Assembly: GCF_001053185.1 (NCBI RefSeq)
Contig: NZ_CSTD01000001.1
Coordinates: 1,110,333 to 1,174,332, forward strand
Length of the DNA stretch: 64,000 nt
Direction: 5' to 3'
Origin: Mycobacterium bohemicum DSM 44277
GTDB taxonomy: Bacteria; Actinomycetota; Actinomycetes; Mycobacteriales; Mycobacteriaceae
Part shown: positions 1 to 12,500 of the stretch, in pieces
Layout: each line of letters starts with the position of its first letter
How positions within the stretch are numbered: position 1 is the stretch's first letter
Translations under genes and position numbers: made by a program
Notes under the pieces: model-generated
Seen by the model: the letters and a program-made list of their open reading frames with translations, nothing else
Told to the model about the DNA's origin: nothing
Databases searched by the model: none

Positions 1-3000
1 CGATCATCGCCTGTAGTTCGCGCGCGACCTCGTTGAAACGCGCCATCCGGTCGGGACCGTCCCCGGGCTTGCCGGGCACCGTATCGGTAGCGGCCAGCTG
101 GGAGTCGATGTGCCCGGCGAGCGCGGCCGGTGTGGGGTGGTCGAAGATCACGGTGGGCGAAAGGGTAAGTCCCGTCGCGGCTTTGAGGCGGTTGCGCAGT
201 TCCACCGCGGTCAGCGAGTCGAACCCGAGGTCCTGGAAGGCGCGGTCGGCATCGATGTCACCCTGCCCCAGCACGGTGGCGGCGTTGCCGCACACCAACT
301 CGACGAGTTCGCGGTTGCGCTGATCGGCGGTGAGCCCCTGCAGCCGCGCGCGAAGACTCGAGGTGGAGGCCGCCGAACCGGCGTCGGCGACAACCCGCCG
401 CGCCCGGCGCGCGCCCAATTCGCGCATTATCGGCGGCAATTCGGCCCCGGCACGGCCCAGTCCGGCCGAATCGAGCCGGGCGGCCACGAGCGTCGAGCGG
501 TCGATCAGCATCGCGTCGTCGAGCAGCGCCAACGCCTGCCGGGTGGGCAACGGCGCGAGGCCGGCGCGGCTCATGCGGATGCGGTCGCGGTCCTCGAGGT
601 GGCGTGTCATCGCCGAGGGTTGCTCCCAAAGCCCCCAGGCCACGGACAGTCCGGGCAGCCCGTGGGAGCGGCGGTAGGCCGCCAGCCCGTCGAGGAAGCT
701 GTTGGCCGCCGCGTAGTTGCCCTGGCCCGGCGCGCCGACGATGCCCGCCATCGACGAAAACAGCATGAACGCCGACAATTCCAGCCCTTGGGTCAGCTCG
801 TGGAGATTCCACGCCGCGTCGACCTTGGCGCGGAACACCGCATCCACCCGATCCGGGGTCAATGACCCGATCAGACCGTCGTCGATCACCCCGGCGGCAT
901 GAAACACCCCGCGCAGCGGGTAGCGCGCGGGCACCCCCGCCAGCGCCGCCGCGATCGCGTCCCGATCGCCGGCGTCGCCGGCCACCACCGACACCAAGGC
1001 GCCCGCCTCACGCAGCTCCGCGGCGAGATCCACGACCCCTTCGGCCCGCTCGCCGCCGCGGCTGATCAGCATCACGTGCGGCACCCCGTGGTGCTTGACC
1101 AGGTGACGGGCCAGCGCCGAGCCTGCCATGCCGGTTCCGCCGGTGATCAGCGCGGTGCCGCCGGCCAGCCCGCCGGGCCCGTCGGGCAGGACGAGCACCA
1201 CCTTGCCGATGTGGCGGGGCCGGCTGACGAACCGGTACGCCTCGACCGCGCGGCGCATGTCGAACACCTTGGTGGGCAACGGCTTCAACGCCCCGGCGTC
1301 GAACAGGACCACCAATTCGGCCAGCATCTCGGCGATCCGGTCCGGCCCGGCTTCCATCAAGTCGAACGCGCGGTAGCCCACGCCCGGGTGGCGCTCGGCA
1401 ATCTCCCGCGAATCGCGCAGGTCGGTCTTGCCCATCTCGATGAACCGTCCGCCGCCGGCCAACAGTCGCAACGACGCGTCGGTGAACTCCCCGGCCAGCG
1501 AGTTGAGCACCACATCGACGCGGGCGCCCCCGGTCGCCGCCAGGAATTTGCTCTCGAACTCCAGGGTCCGCGAATCGCCGATGTGGTCGTCGTCAAGACC
1601 CATGGCCCGCAGGACTTCCCACTTGCCGCGACTGGCCGTGGCGAAAACCTCGGCGCCCCAATGCCGGGCCAGTTGCACCGCGGCCATGCCCACCCCGCCG
1701 GCCGCGGCATGCACCAGCACCTTCTCACCGCGCCGCAAACCCGCCAACTCCGACAGTCCGTACAGGGCCGTCAGGAACACCACGGGAACGCCGGCGGCCT
1801 CCGTGAACGACCAGCCCTGCGGGATCCGGACGAGATACCGTTGATCGACCGCGGCTTCGGAACCCGCCAGCCCCACGATGCCCATCACGGCGTCGCCGAC
1901 GGCCAGGCCGGTGACCTCGGGGCCGACTTCGACGATCACCCCCGCACCCTCCGCACCCAGGTCGGCGGCCCCGGGGTACATGCCCAAGGCCACCAACACA
2001 TCCCGGAAGTTGACCCCGGCGGCGGCGATCGCGACCCGCACCTCGCCGGCGGCCGGCAGCGCCGACGGGCACGGCAGCACCGCCAAGTCCTCCAGCGTTC
2101 CCGCCTCCCCCGCCGCCAACCTCCACGCCGACGACCGGTCAGGCAGGTGCAACGCCCGGGGCGAGCCGACCGCACGCAGCCGCGGCCGGTAGACCACGCC
2201 GGCGCGGATCACCAATTGCGGCTCACCGCAACCGATCACCGCGGGCAGGTCGACGGATCCGTCGGTATCGACCAGCACCACGCGGCCCGGCTGCTCGGCC
2301 TGCGCCGATCGCACCAGCCCGCACACCGCGGCGCCGGCCAGATCCGTGATCTCCTCGTCGGCCAGGCCGGCCGCCCCGCGGGTGACCACCACCAGCTGCC
2401 CGGGCTGGTCCCCGGATAGCCAGGACTGCAGCATCCCCAGCGCGTCGTGAACGGATGCGCGCACGGAACCCGCCGACCCCGAGTCCAATTCCCACACCAC
2501 CGGTTCGGCCTCGGGTGCGTCGTCCGCCGGGGTCACGGGCGACCAGGTGACCTCGAAGAGCCCTCCGCCGCCGGAACCGGCCGCGGCCAAGAGCTGCTCG
2601 GCCGACACCGGGCGGGTCACCAGTTCGCGGACCGACAGCACCGGCGATCCCGCCGGGTCGGCGATCTCCACCGACACCGCGCCCGGTCCCGCTCCCGCCG
2701 GCGCCAACCGCACGCGCACCCGTGACGCCCCCGCCGCGTGCAGGCACACGCCCTGCCAGGAAAACGGCAACACGGCCTCCGACTGGGACTCACCGGCCAC
2801 CCCGAGTGCATGCAGGGCCGCGTCCAACACCACGGGATGGATCCCGAAACCGGACATCGTGACGTCGGCGCCCTGCGGGGCTTCCACCTCCGCGAAGATC
2901 TCGGCGCCCCGGCGCCACACCGCCCGCAGGCCCCGAAACGCCGGGCCGTAGTTGTAACCGCGCTCCGCCAATCCGTCGTAGGCGCCGGTCAGGTCGACCG

Positions 3001-6000
3001 CCTCGGCCCCCGCCGGGGGCCACACCGCCAAATCGCTCGCCGGCGTCGCCGGCCCGGTGCTCAACAGGCCCTCGGCATGCAACACCCATCCCGACTCCGC
3101 TTGCGCGGGGCGCGAATACACCGCCACCGAACGGGAACCGGCCGGGTCCTCCGGGGCGCCCACCACGACCTGAACCTGCACCGCCCCGGACGTGGGCAGC
3201 ACCAACGGAGCCGCCAGAGTCAGCTCATCGATGACCGAGCAGCCGACCTCGTCGGCGGCGCGCACCACCAGCTCGACGAATCCCGCGCCGGGGAACAGCA
3301 CCATGCCGGACACGGCGTGGTCGGCCAGCCACGGCTGGGCGGTCGTGGAGAGCCTGCCGGTGAGCACCACCCCACCCGAGTCCGGCCGTTCGACCACGGC
3401 GCCCAGCAACGGATGCTCGGCCCCGGTCAAACCGGCGCCGCCGACGTCGCGTGACCCCACCGCATCGGGTGACAACCAGTACCGGAGCGGCTGAAAAGCG
3501 TAGGTGGGCAGGTCTACTCGCCGTGCCTGCAGACCGTCGAACGCGGCGGCCCAGTCGACACCGATGCCGGCCGTGAACAAGCGCCCCGCCGCGCTGAGCA
3601 GCGAGTCGATCTCGGGGCGGTCCTTGGGCATGGTCACAACGGCGGTCGTCCCGAGCGCCTGCTCGACGGACGACGTCAACGCCGAGCCGGGACCGACCTC
3701 CACGAAGACGCCGGCCCCCAGCGCCTCGGCCGCCCGCACACCGTCGTGGAAACGCACGGGTCGGCGCACGTGCTCGACCCAGTACGCAGGCGAACCGTAC
3801 CCCGGCCCGGCCAGTTGCCCGGACACGTTGGCCACCAAGCTGATTCGCGGCTGACCGAGGTCTATCCCGGCCGCCACGGCGGTGAACTCCTCGAGCATGG
3901 GTTCCATCAACGACGAATGGAACGCGTGGGAGACCGCCACCCGGTGCCCCCGCCGGCCCGACGCGGCCAACCGGTCCACCACGGCGTCCACCGCGGCCCC
4001 CGCACCGGACAACACCACCGCCTCCGGCCCGTTGACGGCCGCGATTTCGACGCCCTCGCCCAGCAGGGGCAGCACCTCGGCCTCGGATACCGCCACCGCC
4101 GCCATCACGCCGCCCTCCGGCAGCGCGGCCATCAACCGGCCTCGGGCGGCCACCACGCGGGCGGCGTCGTCCAGCGACAACACCCCCGCCACGTGCGCCG
4201 CGGCGATCTCACCCACCGAGTGGCCCATCACCAGGTCGGGCACCACCCCCCAGGACTGCCACAACGCGGCCAAGGCCACCTCGATGGCAAACAAGGCGGG
4301 CTGGGCGAATTCGGTACTCTGCAACAACTCCGCGTCGGCGCCCCAGATCACCTTGCGCAACGACAGCCGCAGATGGGCATCCAGCGCGTCGGCGACCTCG
4401 TCGAGGGCGCGGGCGAATACCGGAAACCGTTCATAGAGCGCCGCGCCCATGCCCAAAAGCTGCGAGCCCTGGCCGGGAAACATGAACACGGTCTTGCCGG
4501 TCGCCCGCGCGCGGCCGGCCAGCACACCCGGACCCTGCTCCCCGGACGCCAATTCCGCCAGCCCGGCGGTCAGCCGATCCCTCTCGGCGCCGACCACCAC
4601 CGCGCGGTGCTCGAACACCGAGCGGGTCGTGGCCAGCGACCACCCCACATCGACGACGTCGCTACCCGCGTCCAGGTGGGCCAGCAGGCGGGCGGCCTGG
4701 GCCGACAACGCGTCGGCGGACCGAGCCGAGACCACCCAGGGCACCACCGGCGCGGAGTCACGGCTCGGTGGGGCTGTGCTCTGGTCGCTCTCGTCCTCGG
4801 GCGGGGCCTCTTCCACGATCACGTGCGCGTTGGTCCCGCTGATCCCGAACGACGACACTCCGGCCCGCCGGGGCTTGTCCGCCGGCCAGGGCCGCGCCTC
4901 GGTCAACAGGCGCACCTCGCCCGCCGACCAATCCACCTGTGGCGTCGGCGAATCCACGTGCAGCGTGCTCGGCAGCACGCCGTGGCGCATCGCCTGCACC
5001 ATCTTGATGACCCCGGCCACCCCGGCGCCGGCGGAGGTGTGCCCGATGTTGGACTTGATCGACCCCAGCCACAGCGGCCGATCCGCCGGCCTGCCCTGGC
5101 CGTAGGTGGCCAGCAGGGCCTGGGCCTCGATCGGGTCGCCCAGCACCGTCCCGGTCCCGTGGCCCTCGACGACGTCGACGTCCGCGGCCGACAATCCGGC
5201 GCTGGCCAGCGCCGCCCGGATAACCCTTTGCTGCGACGGGCCGTTCGGCGCCGTCAGGCCGTTGGAGGCGCCGTCCTGGTTGACCGCCGAACCCCGCAGC
5301 ACCGCCAGCACCGGATGCCCCAGCCGGCGGGCGTCGGCCAGGCGCTCCAGCACCAGCACGCCCGCGCCCTCCGACCACGACGTCCCGTCGGCGGCGGCGG
5401 CGTACACCTTGCATCGGCCGTCGGCGGCCAGCGCCCGCTGGCGGCTGAACTCGACGAACGCCGCCGGGGTCGCCATGACGGTCACGCCTCCGGCGAGCGC
5501 CAAGTCCGACTCCCCCGACCGCAACGACTGCGCCGCAAGGTGCATCGACACCAGCGACGACGAGCACGCCGTGTCGACCGACACCGCGGGACCTTCCAGG
5601 CCGAGCACGTAGGACACCCTGCCCGACGTCACGCTCAGCGTCGAACCGGTCAGGCCGTAGCCCTCCAGCTCGCCCTTGACCTCGCCCCCGTAACCGGCGT
5701 GGATGACGCCCGCGAACACCGCGGTCGCCGAACCGCGCAACCGCATCGGGTCAATCCCGGCGCGCTCCAGCGCTTCCCAGGAGATCTCCAGCATTAGTCG
5801 CTGCTGGGGGTCCATCGCCAGCGCCTCGCTGGGGCCGATGCCGAAGAACGCCGCGTCGAAGTCGCCCGCGTCCTGCACGAAGCTGCCGCGGCGCGTGTAG
5901 GTCTTGCCCGGGGCGTCGGGGTCGGGATCGAACAGCGCGTCAATGTCCCAGCCGCGGTCGGTGGGAAAGTCCGATACCGCGTCGCGCCCTTCGATCACCA

Positions 6001-6172
6001 TGTCCCACAGGGCTTCCGGCGAGTCCACGCCGCCCGCGTACCGGCAGGCCATGCCGACGATCGCCACCGGCTCGGTCAGCCTGGCTTCCACCTCCGACAG
6101 GCGTCGGCGGGTCCGCCGCAGGTCGGCCGTCAGGCGTTTGAGGTAGTCGACGTGCTTTTCGGTCCCGGTCAT
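1..6172 (-). CDS. Type I modular polyketide synthase, KS-AT-DH-ER-KR-ACP (pks8/pks17-like), 3' end cut by window edge
   Basis: One open frame of about 2057 codons runs from an ATG at 6172 to the window edge. It encodes a complete reducing module that would extend a polyketide chain by one unit and fully reduce it. Order and rough residues: N-terminal docking helix 1-28; KS from 30, active-site Cys in DTACSSS near 200; AT with GHSVGE near 650 and a HAFH signature (malonyl-CoA type); DH with HPLLG near 920 and HxxxGxxxxP near 950; ER about 1358-1660 with the [11 protein letters not shown] nucleotide loop near 1482; KR from about 1665 (GGTGMAG); ACP with LGFDSL, serine near 1986. The start lies one base after the stop of the upstream PKS remnant. 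Mtb splits this function over pks8 and pks17; here it is one frame. Product unknown; the C-terminal end is outside the window. Confidence 0.93.
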   Translation of the reverse strand, partial: MTGTEKHVDYLKRLTADLRRTRRRLSEVEARLTEPVAIVGMACRYAGGVDSPEALWDMVIEGRDAVSDFPTDRGWDIDALFDPDPDAPGKTYTRRGSFVQDAGDFDAAFFGIGPSEALAMDPQQRLMLEISWEALERAGIDPMRLRGSATAVFAGVIHAGYGGEVKGELEGYGLTGSTLSVTSGRVSYVLGLEGPAVSVDTACSSSLVSMHLAAQSLRSGESDLALAGGVTVMATPAAFVEFSRQRALAADGRCKVYAAAADGTSWSEGAGVLVLERLADARRLGHPVLAVLRGSAVNQDGASNGLTAPNGPSQQRVIRAALASAGLSAADVDVVEGHGTGTVLGDPIEAQALLATYGQGRPADRPLWLGSIKSNIGHTSAGAGVAGVIKMVQAMRHGVLPSTLHVDSPTPQVDWSAGEVRLLTEARPWPADKPRRAGVSSFGISGTNAHVIVEEAPPEDESDQSTAPPSRDSAPVVPWVVSARSADALSAQAARLLAHLDAGSDVVDVGWSLATTRSVFEHRAVVVGAERDRLTAGLAELASGEQGPGVLAGRARATGKTVFMFPGQGSQLLGMGAALYERFPVFARALDEVADALDAHLRLSLRKVIWGADAELLQSTEFAQPALFAIEVALAALWQSWGVVPDLVMGHSVGEIAAAHVAGVLSLDDAARVVAARGRLMAALPEGGVMAAVAVSEAEVLPLLGEGVEIAAVNGPEAVVLSGAGAAVDAVVDRLAASGRRGHRVAVSHAFHSSLMEPMLEEFTAVAAGIDLGQPRISLVANVSGQLAGPGYGSPAYWVEHVRRPVRFHDGVRAAEALGAGVFVEVGPGSALTSSVEQALGTTAVVTMPKDRPEIDSLLSAAGRLFTAGIGVDWAAAFDGLQARRVDLPTYAFQPLRYWLSPDAVGSRDVGGAGLTGAEHPLLGAVVERPDSGGVVLTGRLSTTAQPWLADHAVSGMVLFPGAGFVELVVRAADEVGCSVIDELTLAAPLVLPTSGAVQVQVVVGAPEDPAGSRSVAVYSRPAQAESGWVLHAEGLLSTGPATPASDLAVWPPAGAEAVDLTGAYDGLAERGYNYGPAFRGLRAVWRRGAEIFAEVEAPQGADVTMSGFGIHPVVLDAALHALGVAGESQSEAVLPFSWQGVCLHAAGASRVRVRLAPAGAGPGAVSVEIADPAGSPVLSVRELVTRPVSAEQLLAAAGSGGGGLFEVTWSPVTPADDAPEAEPVVWELDSGSAGSVRASVHDALGMLQSWLSGDQPGQLVVVTRGAAGLADEEITDLAGAAVCGLVRSAQAEQPGRVVLVDTDGSVDLPAVIGCGEPQLVIRAGVVYRPRLRAVGSPRALHLPDRSSAWRLAAGEAGTLEDLAVLPCPSALPAAGEVRVAIAAAGVNFRDVLVALGMYPGAADLGAEGAGVIVEVGPEVTGLAVGDAVMGIVGLAGSEAAVDQRYLVRIPQGWSFTEAAGVPVVFLTALYGLSELAGLRRGEKVLVHAAAGGVGMAAVQLARHWGAEVFATASRGKWEVLRAMGLDDDHIGDSRTLEFESKFLAATGGARVDVVLNSLAGEFTDASLRLLAGGGRFIEMGKTDLRDSREIAERHPGVGYRAFDLMEAGPDRIAEMLAELVVLFDAGALKPLPTKVFDMRRAVEAYRFVSRPRHIGKVVLVLPDGPGGLAGGTALITGGTGMAGSALARHLVKHHGVPHVMLISRGGERAEGVVDLAAELREAGALVSVVAGDAGDRDAIAAALAGVPARYPLRGVFHAAGVIDDGLIGSLTPDRVDAVFRAKVDAAWNLHELTQGLELSAFMLFSSMAGIVGAPGQGNYAAANSFLDGLAAYRRSHGLPGLSVAWGLWEQPSAMTRHLEDRDRIRMSRAGLAPLPTRQALALLDDAMLIDRSTLVAARLDSAGLGRAGAELPPIMRELGARRARRVVADAGSAASTSSLRARLQGLTADQRNRELVELVCGNAATVLGQGDIDADRAFQDLGFDSLTAVELRNRLKAATGLTLSPTVIFDHPTPAALAGHIDSQLAATDTVPGKPGDGPDRMARFNEVARELQAMI

Positions 6173-6173
6173 G

Positions 6174-6508
6174 TCAGTGGCCGAGTTCCTCGTCGAGGAT
6201 CGCGAACAGCTCGCTCTCGGTGGCGGCGCTCAGGTCCTCGTCGAGGCCTGCGGCGCCGGGCTGGTCGGCGGCGAAGGTGCTCAGCAGGTGCTGGATCCGC
6301 GCGCTCAGCAGCGCCTTGTCCTCCGGCTTCCAGTCCGCCCGGTTCAGCAGGGCCTCCAGTTCGTGGGCGATGTCGTCGAATCGGGCCAGCGGACTGGATT
6401 GCTCGACGGTGTCGGCCAGTTTGGTGTCGAGGTGCCCGGCGAGGACGGCCGGCGTGGGGTAATCGAAGATCAGCGTCGGTGAAAGGGTGAGGCCGGTGGC
6501 GTTTTTCA
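6174..6508 (-). pseudogene. Out-of-frame 3' remnant of the pks7-like gene: C-terminal half of the ACP and docking tail
   Basis: This frame encodes [21 protein letters not shown] and then about 90 residues ending in EELGH with a TGA at 6174. These are the last helices of an ACP followed by a C-terminal docking segment. The same motif stands intact in the downstream PKS, where it follows [13 protein letters not shown]. Here the part carrying the phosphopantetheine serine is missing and the frame is shifted relative to the upstream 2903-codon ORF, which stops at 6506 inside the same sequence. The piece has no start codon or ribosome binding site of its own, so it is a deletion scar rather than a gene. 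Confidence 0.85.
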
Positions 6509-9500
6509 GGCGGCGAGGGCGTTGCGGTCCACGCGGGCGGCGACCAGCAGGGAGTGGTCCATCAGCTGGGCGGTGTCGAAGGCGTCGAGCGCCTGCTCGG
6601 TCGACAGCGGGGCAAGGCCGATACGGCCCATGCGGGCCTTGTCCCGGTCGCCGAGGTGTGCCGTCATCGCCGACGCTTCCTCCCAGAGCCCCCACGCCAG
6701 CGACAGCCCGGGGAGTCCGTGCGCGCGTCGGTGGGTCATCAGGCCGTCGAGGAAGCTGTTGGCCGCCGCGTAGTTGGCTTGACCGGGAGTGCCGACGATC
6801 CCCGCCATCGACGAAAACACCACGAACGCCGACAGATCCAGGTCCTTGGTCTGCTCGTGCAGGTTCCAGGCGCCGTCGACCTTCGCCCGCAACACCGCAT
6901 CCACGCGGTCCGGGGTCAGCGACGAGATGAGGCCGTCGTCGAGGATGCCCGCGGCATGGATGACCGCCCGCAGCGGGTAGTGCGCCGGGATGCCGGCAAG
7001 CATCCGCGCCACCGCGTCGCGGTCCGCGACGTCGCAGGCCACCACGGACACCTCCGCGCCGTCTTGAGTGAGCCGACGCACCAGTTCGGACACCCCCGCG
7101 GCGTCGGAGCCGGAGCGGCTGGCCAGCACCACGTGACCCACCCCGTAACGCCGCACGAGATGACGCGCAAGCGCCGAACCGGCCATCCCGGTGCCGCCCG
7201 TGATCACCACGCTGCCCCCGGCCAGCCCGCCACCGCAGCCGCTGAGCGCCTGCCCGGGACCGTCCGGGACGGTGAGCACCACCTTGCCGATGTGACGGGC
7301 CGAGCTGACGTAGCGGTAGGCCGCCGGGGCGCAGCGGACGTCGAATGCCTTCTGCGGCAGCGGGTGCAGCGCGCCGCCGTCCAGCAGCCGCATGATCTCG
7401 GACAGCATGGCGGCGGTGCGTTCCGGCCCGACCTCGATCAGGTCGAAGGCCCGGTATTGCGCTCCCCGGTATTGTTCGGCGACCGCCTGCGCGTCGCGCG
7501 GGTCGGTCTTGCCCATCTCGATGAAACGCCCGCCCGGCGCCAGTAGGCGAAGCGAAGCGTCGGTGAAGTCGCCGGCCAACGAGTTGAGCACCACGTCGAC
7601 TCCGGCTCCCCCGGTCGTCGTCCCGAACTTCTCCTCGAATTCCAACGTCCGCGAGTCGCCGATGTGTTCGTCGTCAAAGCCCATGGCGCGCAGCACGTCC
7701 CATTTGCCCCGGCTGGCGGTCGCGAAAACCTCCGCGCCCCAATGGCGGGCCAGCTGCACCGCGGCCATTCCGACCCCACCGGTGGCGGCATGCACCAATA
7801 CCCGTTCCCCGCCCCGCAGTCCGGCCAACGAGGACAACCCGTACAGCGCGGTCAAGAACACCACGGGCACCCCGGCGGCCCGCGTCAGCGACCACCCCGA
7901 CGGCACCCGCACCAGCAGCCGCTCGTCCACCACCGCTTCCGAACCGACCACGCCGAGCAATCCCATCACCGCGTCGCCGACCGCCAGGCCGGTCACCCCG
8001 GGCCCGACCTCGACCACCAGCCCGGCGCCCTCGGCCCCCAGCCGGCCACCGCCCGGGTACATGCCCAGGGCGACGAGCACATCGCGGAAGTTGACGCCCA
8101 CGGCCGCCACCGCCACCCGCACGTGACCGGGCTCCAACTCCTCCCGGGGGCAGGGGGCTACCATCAGGTCCTCGAACGTGCCACCGCTTCCGGCGTCCAC
8201 GCGCCAGGCCTGCGGCGGCAACGTCAACACCGACTCCGCCGCCGCCGGAGTGAGGCGGGCCGCGTATGCGGCCCCGGCCCGCACGACCAATTGCGGCTCG
8301 CCGCAACCGATCACCGCGCTCGGCTCCAGCGAATCGTCGGAGTCGATCAGCACCACCCGGCCGGGATGTTCGGCCTGCGCCGACCGGACCAGTCCCCACA
8401 CCGCGGCACCGGCCAGGTCGGTGACGTCTTCGCCGGGGAGCGCGACCGCCCCGCGAGTCAGGACGACCAGCGTCCCGGAGTCGTCGCCATCCAGCCACGA
8501 CTGCAGCACCTGCAGCGCCTCGCGGGCGGTCGCGTGCACCGACTCCACGACGTCGGGCCCCGCGGCCCGCGGGTCCCAGACGACCACGTCGCCGCCAAAC
8601 TCGTTGGAGTCCAGCGCGGTCGGGCGCCAGTGCACTTCCAAAAGCCCGGAATCCAGCGGGGCCGCGGCGACCGCCAGCTGCCCCGGCGACACGGGACGCA
8701 TCGCCAACGACTGAACGGACAGCACCGGCAGGCCCGTCGCGTCGGCCATCTCGATCGAGATGGAACCGGTTTCGGCCGGTGCAATACGGACCCGCGCCCG
8801 CGTCGCCCCCGTCGCGCGCAGTGACACGCCCTGCCACGAGAACGGCAGGACTGTCCGGTCACCCTCGCCGGCCACCCCCAGCGCGTGCAGGGCCGCATCC
8901 AGCAGCACCGGGTGCACATCGAAGCCGCCGGCCGGCGCGCCGCCGTCCTGCGGCACGGCGACCTCGGCGAAGATCTCGTCGCCCCGTCGCCACATGGCCC
9001 GCAGACCCCGGAAGGCCGGCCCATACTCGTAGCCGCGCCGGGCGAGCGCTTCATAGGCGCCGGCGACGTCCACCGCCGAGGCGCCCACCGGCGGCCACAC
9101 CGACAGGTCCGCGGGCGCCGCGGGCGATCCGGCGCTCACCGTTCCGTGCGCGTGTAGGAACCAGTCCGAATCCGGTTGCGCTGAGGCTGAATACACCGAG
9201 AGCTCGCGCCGGCCCGACCCGTCGTCGGCGCCGACCACCACCTGCACCTGAACAGCGCCGCCGGACGGCAGCACCAGGGGGTTCGACAGCGTCAACTCCT
9301 CGACCACCGCGCATCCGACCTCGTCGCCGGCGCGCACGGCCAGCTCGACGAACGCCGCCCCGGGCAGTATCACCGTCCCGGCCACCGCATGGTCGGACAG
9401 CCACGGCTGCGCAACGGTGGAGATCCGGCCCGTCAGCACCACTCCGCCGGAGTCGGGCCGCGGTATGACCGCGCCCAGCAGGGCGTGCTCGGTCGGCACC

Positions 9501-12500
9501 AACCCCATGCCGGCCGCATCCCCGGAGCCGACGTACCCCCCGGGCAGCCAGAAGCGTTGCCGGACAAACCCGTACGTCGGCAGCTCGACCCGGCGAGCGC
9601 CGATGCCGGCGAGGGCGGAGCGCCAATCGACCGCGACGCCCGCCACGTGGGCTTCGCCCGCCGACAGCCAAAAACGCTGCAGCCCGCCCTCGTCGCGGCC
9701 CAGGGTGGGTATGACGATCGGATTGTCATCCGGACGGCTCTGCGCCCAGACCTCCTCGACGCCGGTGACCAGGATGGGATGCGGGCTGGCTTCGACGAAC
9801 GCCCGGTACCCCGCGTCGCACGCGCTGCGCACGGCGCGCTCGAATTGCACCGTCTGCCGGATGTTTTCGTACCAGTAGTCGGGATCAAGGCCGGCGGTGT
9901 CCATCAGCTCGCCGGTCACGGTGGAGAAGAAGGCCACCGGGCACGATCGGGGTTCGATGCCGGCCAGCGCGTCGGCCAGCGACCCCCGGATCGCGTCGAC
10001 CTGCGCGGAGTGGGACGCATAGTCGACGTCGATCAGGCGGGCGCGGACACCGTCGGCGTCGCAGCGGCGCACCAGCTCGGCCAGCGCCTCCACCTCGCCC
10101 GACACCGCGACCGCCGAGACCCCGTTGACCGCGGCGATGCTGAGCCGATCACCCCACGGGGCCAGCAGCTCCCGCGCGTGCCCCGGTCCGCAGGCCAGCG
10201 AGGCCATGCCGCCCGCGCCCGACAGCTCCAGCAGCAGCCGGCTTCGCAGCGCAACCACGCGCGCGGCGTCTTCGAGCGTCAACGCCCCGGCCACCGAGGC
10301 GGCGGCGATCTCGCCCTGCGAATGCCCGATCACCGCGTCGGGAACCACGCCCGCCGAGCGCCACAATTCCGCCAGCGATACCATGACCGCCCACAGCGCG
10401 GGCTGCACCACATCCACCCTGTCCAGGCCCGGCGCACCCGGGACCTGGCGCAGCACGTCGACCAGCGACCACTGCACGTGCTCGGACAGCGCCTTGTCGC
10501 AGCGGTGCAGGTGGTCGGCGAAAACCGGTGAAGTCTCGAGCAATTCGGCGCCCATGCCGACCCATTGGGAGCCCTGGCCGGGGAACACGAAGACCGTCTT
10601 GCCGACCTGCTGCGCGCGGCCGACCACCACGCCCGCCGCGGGGTCCCCGGCGGCCACCCCGGCCGCGGCGTGCACCAGGACGCGCTGCCCGGGCTTGACG
10701 TCGGCCAGGTCCCGCAGCGCGTAGTAGGCGGTCGCGAACACCACCGTCGCGGTGGCGGCGGCCGTGTGTGACCATCCTGGAGGCACCTTGACCAGCAGCC
10801 GGTGATCGGTCACCGCGACGGTTCCGGTGCCCTCGGGGAACAATCCCATCACGCGGTCGCCGACCGTGAAACCGCAGCCATCCGAGGCGGTTTCGACCAC
10901 GACGCCGCAGGCCTCCACGCCCATGACCGCGTCGGGGTCGGGGTAGAGGCCCAGCGCGATCATGACGTCGCGGAAGTTGGCGGCGATCGCCGACAGCGCG
11001 ACCCGCACGTGACCGGGGGCCAGCGGCGCGTCGGCGTCGGGGATGCGCTCCAACCGCAGGTTCTCGAAGGTTCCGCGGCTGCTCATGCCCAGCCGCCACG
11101 CGCCGTCGCCCGGCGGCACCAGCAGCCCGCTCACCGCGCGGCTGCCGTGCACCCGCCCGGTATGCACCGCGCCACCACGCAGCACCGCCTGCGGCTCACC
11201 GACCGCCAGGGCCCGGGCCACGGCGTCGTCGTCCAGGGGCGCGTCACTGTCCACGAGCACGATCCGGCCGGGGTGCTCGGTCTGCGCCGAGCGCACCAGC
11301 CCCCAGACGGCCGCGCCGCCCAGGTCGGTGACGTCCTCCCCCGGCAACGCCACCGCTCGCCGGGTCGCCACGACCAGCGTCCCGGCCCGCTCGCGGCCCA
11401 ACCACTCCTGCAGCACCGTCAGCGCCGCGCGGGACGCCGCATACGCCTCGGAGACAACATCGCCGCAGCCCGCCGCCGACTCATACAGGTAAGCCGCCGA
11501 TTCCGACTCCGCGTCCTGCAATTCCGTTGTGCCCCAGCGGTATACCGACACCGGCGGGGCGGCGTCCGGCGACTGGGCCGACCAGACCACCTCGAAGAGC
11601 CGGTCCGGGCCCGAGTTCGACACCGCGGCGAGCAACTGCTGGTCGGTGACCGGCCGCGCCACCATCGACGACACCGACAGCACCGGCAGCCCCAGGGCGT
11701 CGGCAAGCTCGATCGAGACGGCGGCGGATCCGGCGGGCCCCGTCGGCGCCATCCGGGCGCGCACGGCCGACGCCCCCGCCGCGTGCAGCGAGACGCGCTG
11801 CCAGGAGAACGGCACCAGCACCGAACCCTCGGCAAGCTCGCCGCTTTCGGAGCCGAGGATCACCGCGTGCAGGGCCGCATCGAGGACCGCCGGGTGCACC
11901 CCGAAGCCGGCCGCGGACACGCCCGCGTCCGCCGGAAGCGTCACCTCCGCGAAGATCTCGTCGCCCCGGCGCCACATCGACGTGAGGCCGCGGAACGCCG
12001 GGCCGTACCCGTACCCGCGTTCGGCCAGCCGCTCGTACCCGTCACCGACGTCCAGCGCGACCGCGCCCACCGGCGGCCACACCGACAGGTCCGCGGACGG
12101 CGCGACCGACCCCGCGCTCAGCAGGCCCTCCGCGTGCAGCACCCAGCCGGATCCGGCCTCGCCACGCGAGAACACCGACACCGCGCGGCCGCCCAGTTCG
12201 TCGGGACCGCCCACCACGACCTGAACCTGCACCGCCCCGGACGTGGGCAGCACCAACGGAGCCGCCAGAGTCAGCTCATCGATGACCGAGCAGCCGACCT
12301 CGTCGGCGGCGCGCACCACCAGCTCGACGAATCCCGCGCCGGGGAACAGCACCATGCCACCGACGGCGTGATCGGCCAGCCAGCCCTGCACCCTCGGCGC
12401 CAGCCGGCCCGTCAGCACCACACCGCCGGACGCCGGCAATTCCACCACCGCGCCCAGCAGCGGGTGATCGCCCGCGCCCAGCCCCAGCCCGGCGGCATCG

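Noticed and set aside
3746..5797. Plus-strand open frame of 683 codons
   Set aside because: Antisense to the left PKS, with the same low-complexity composition.
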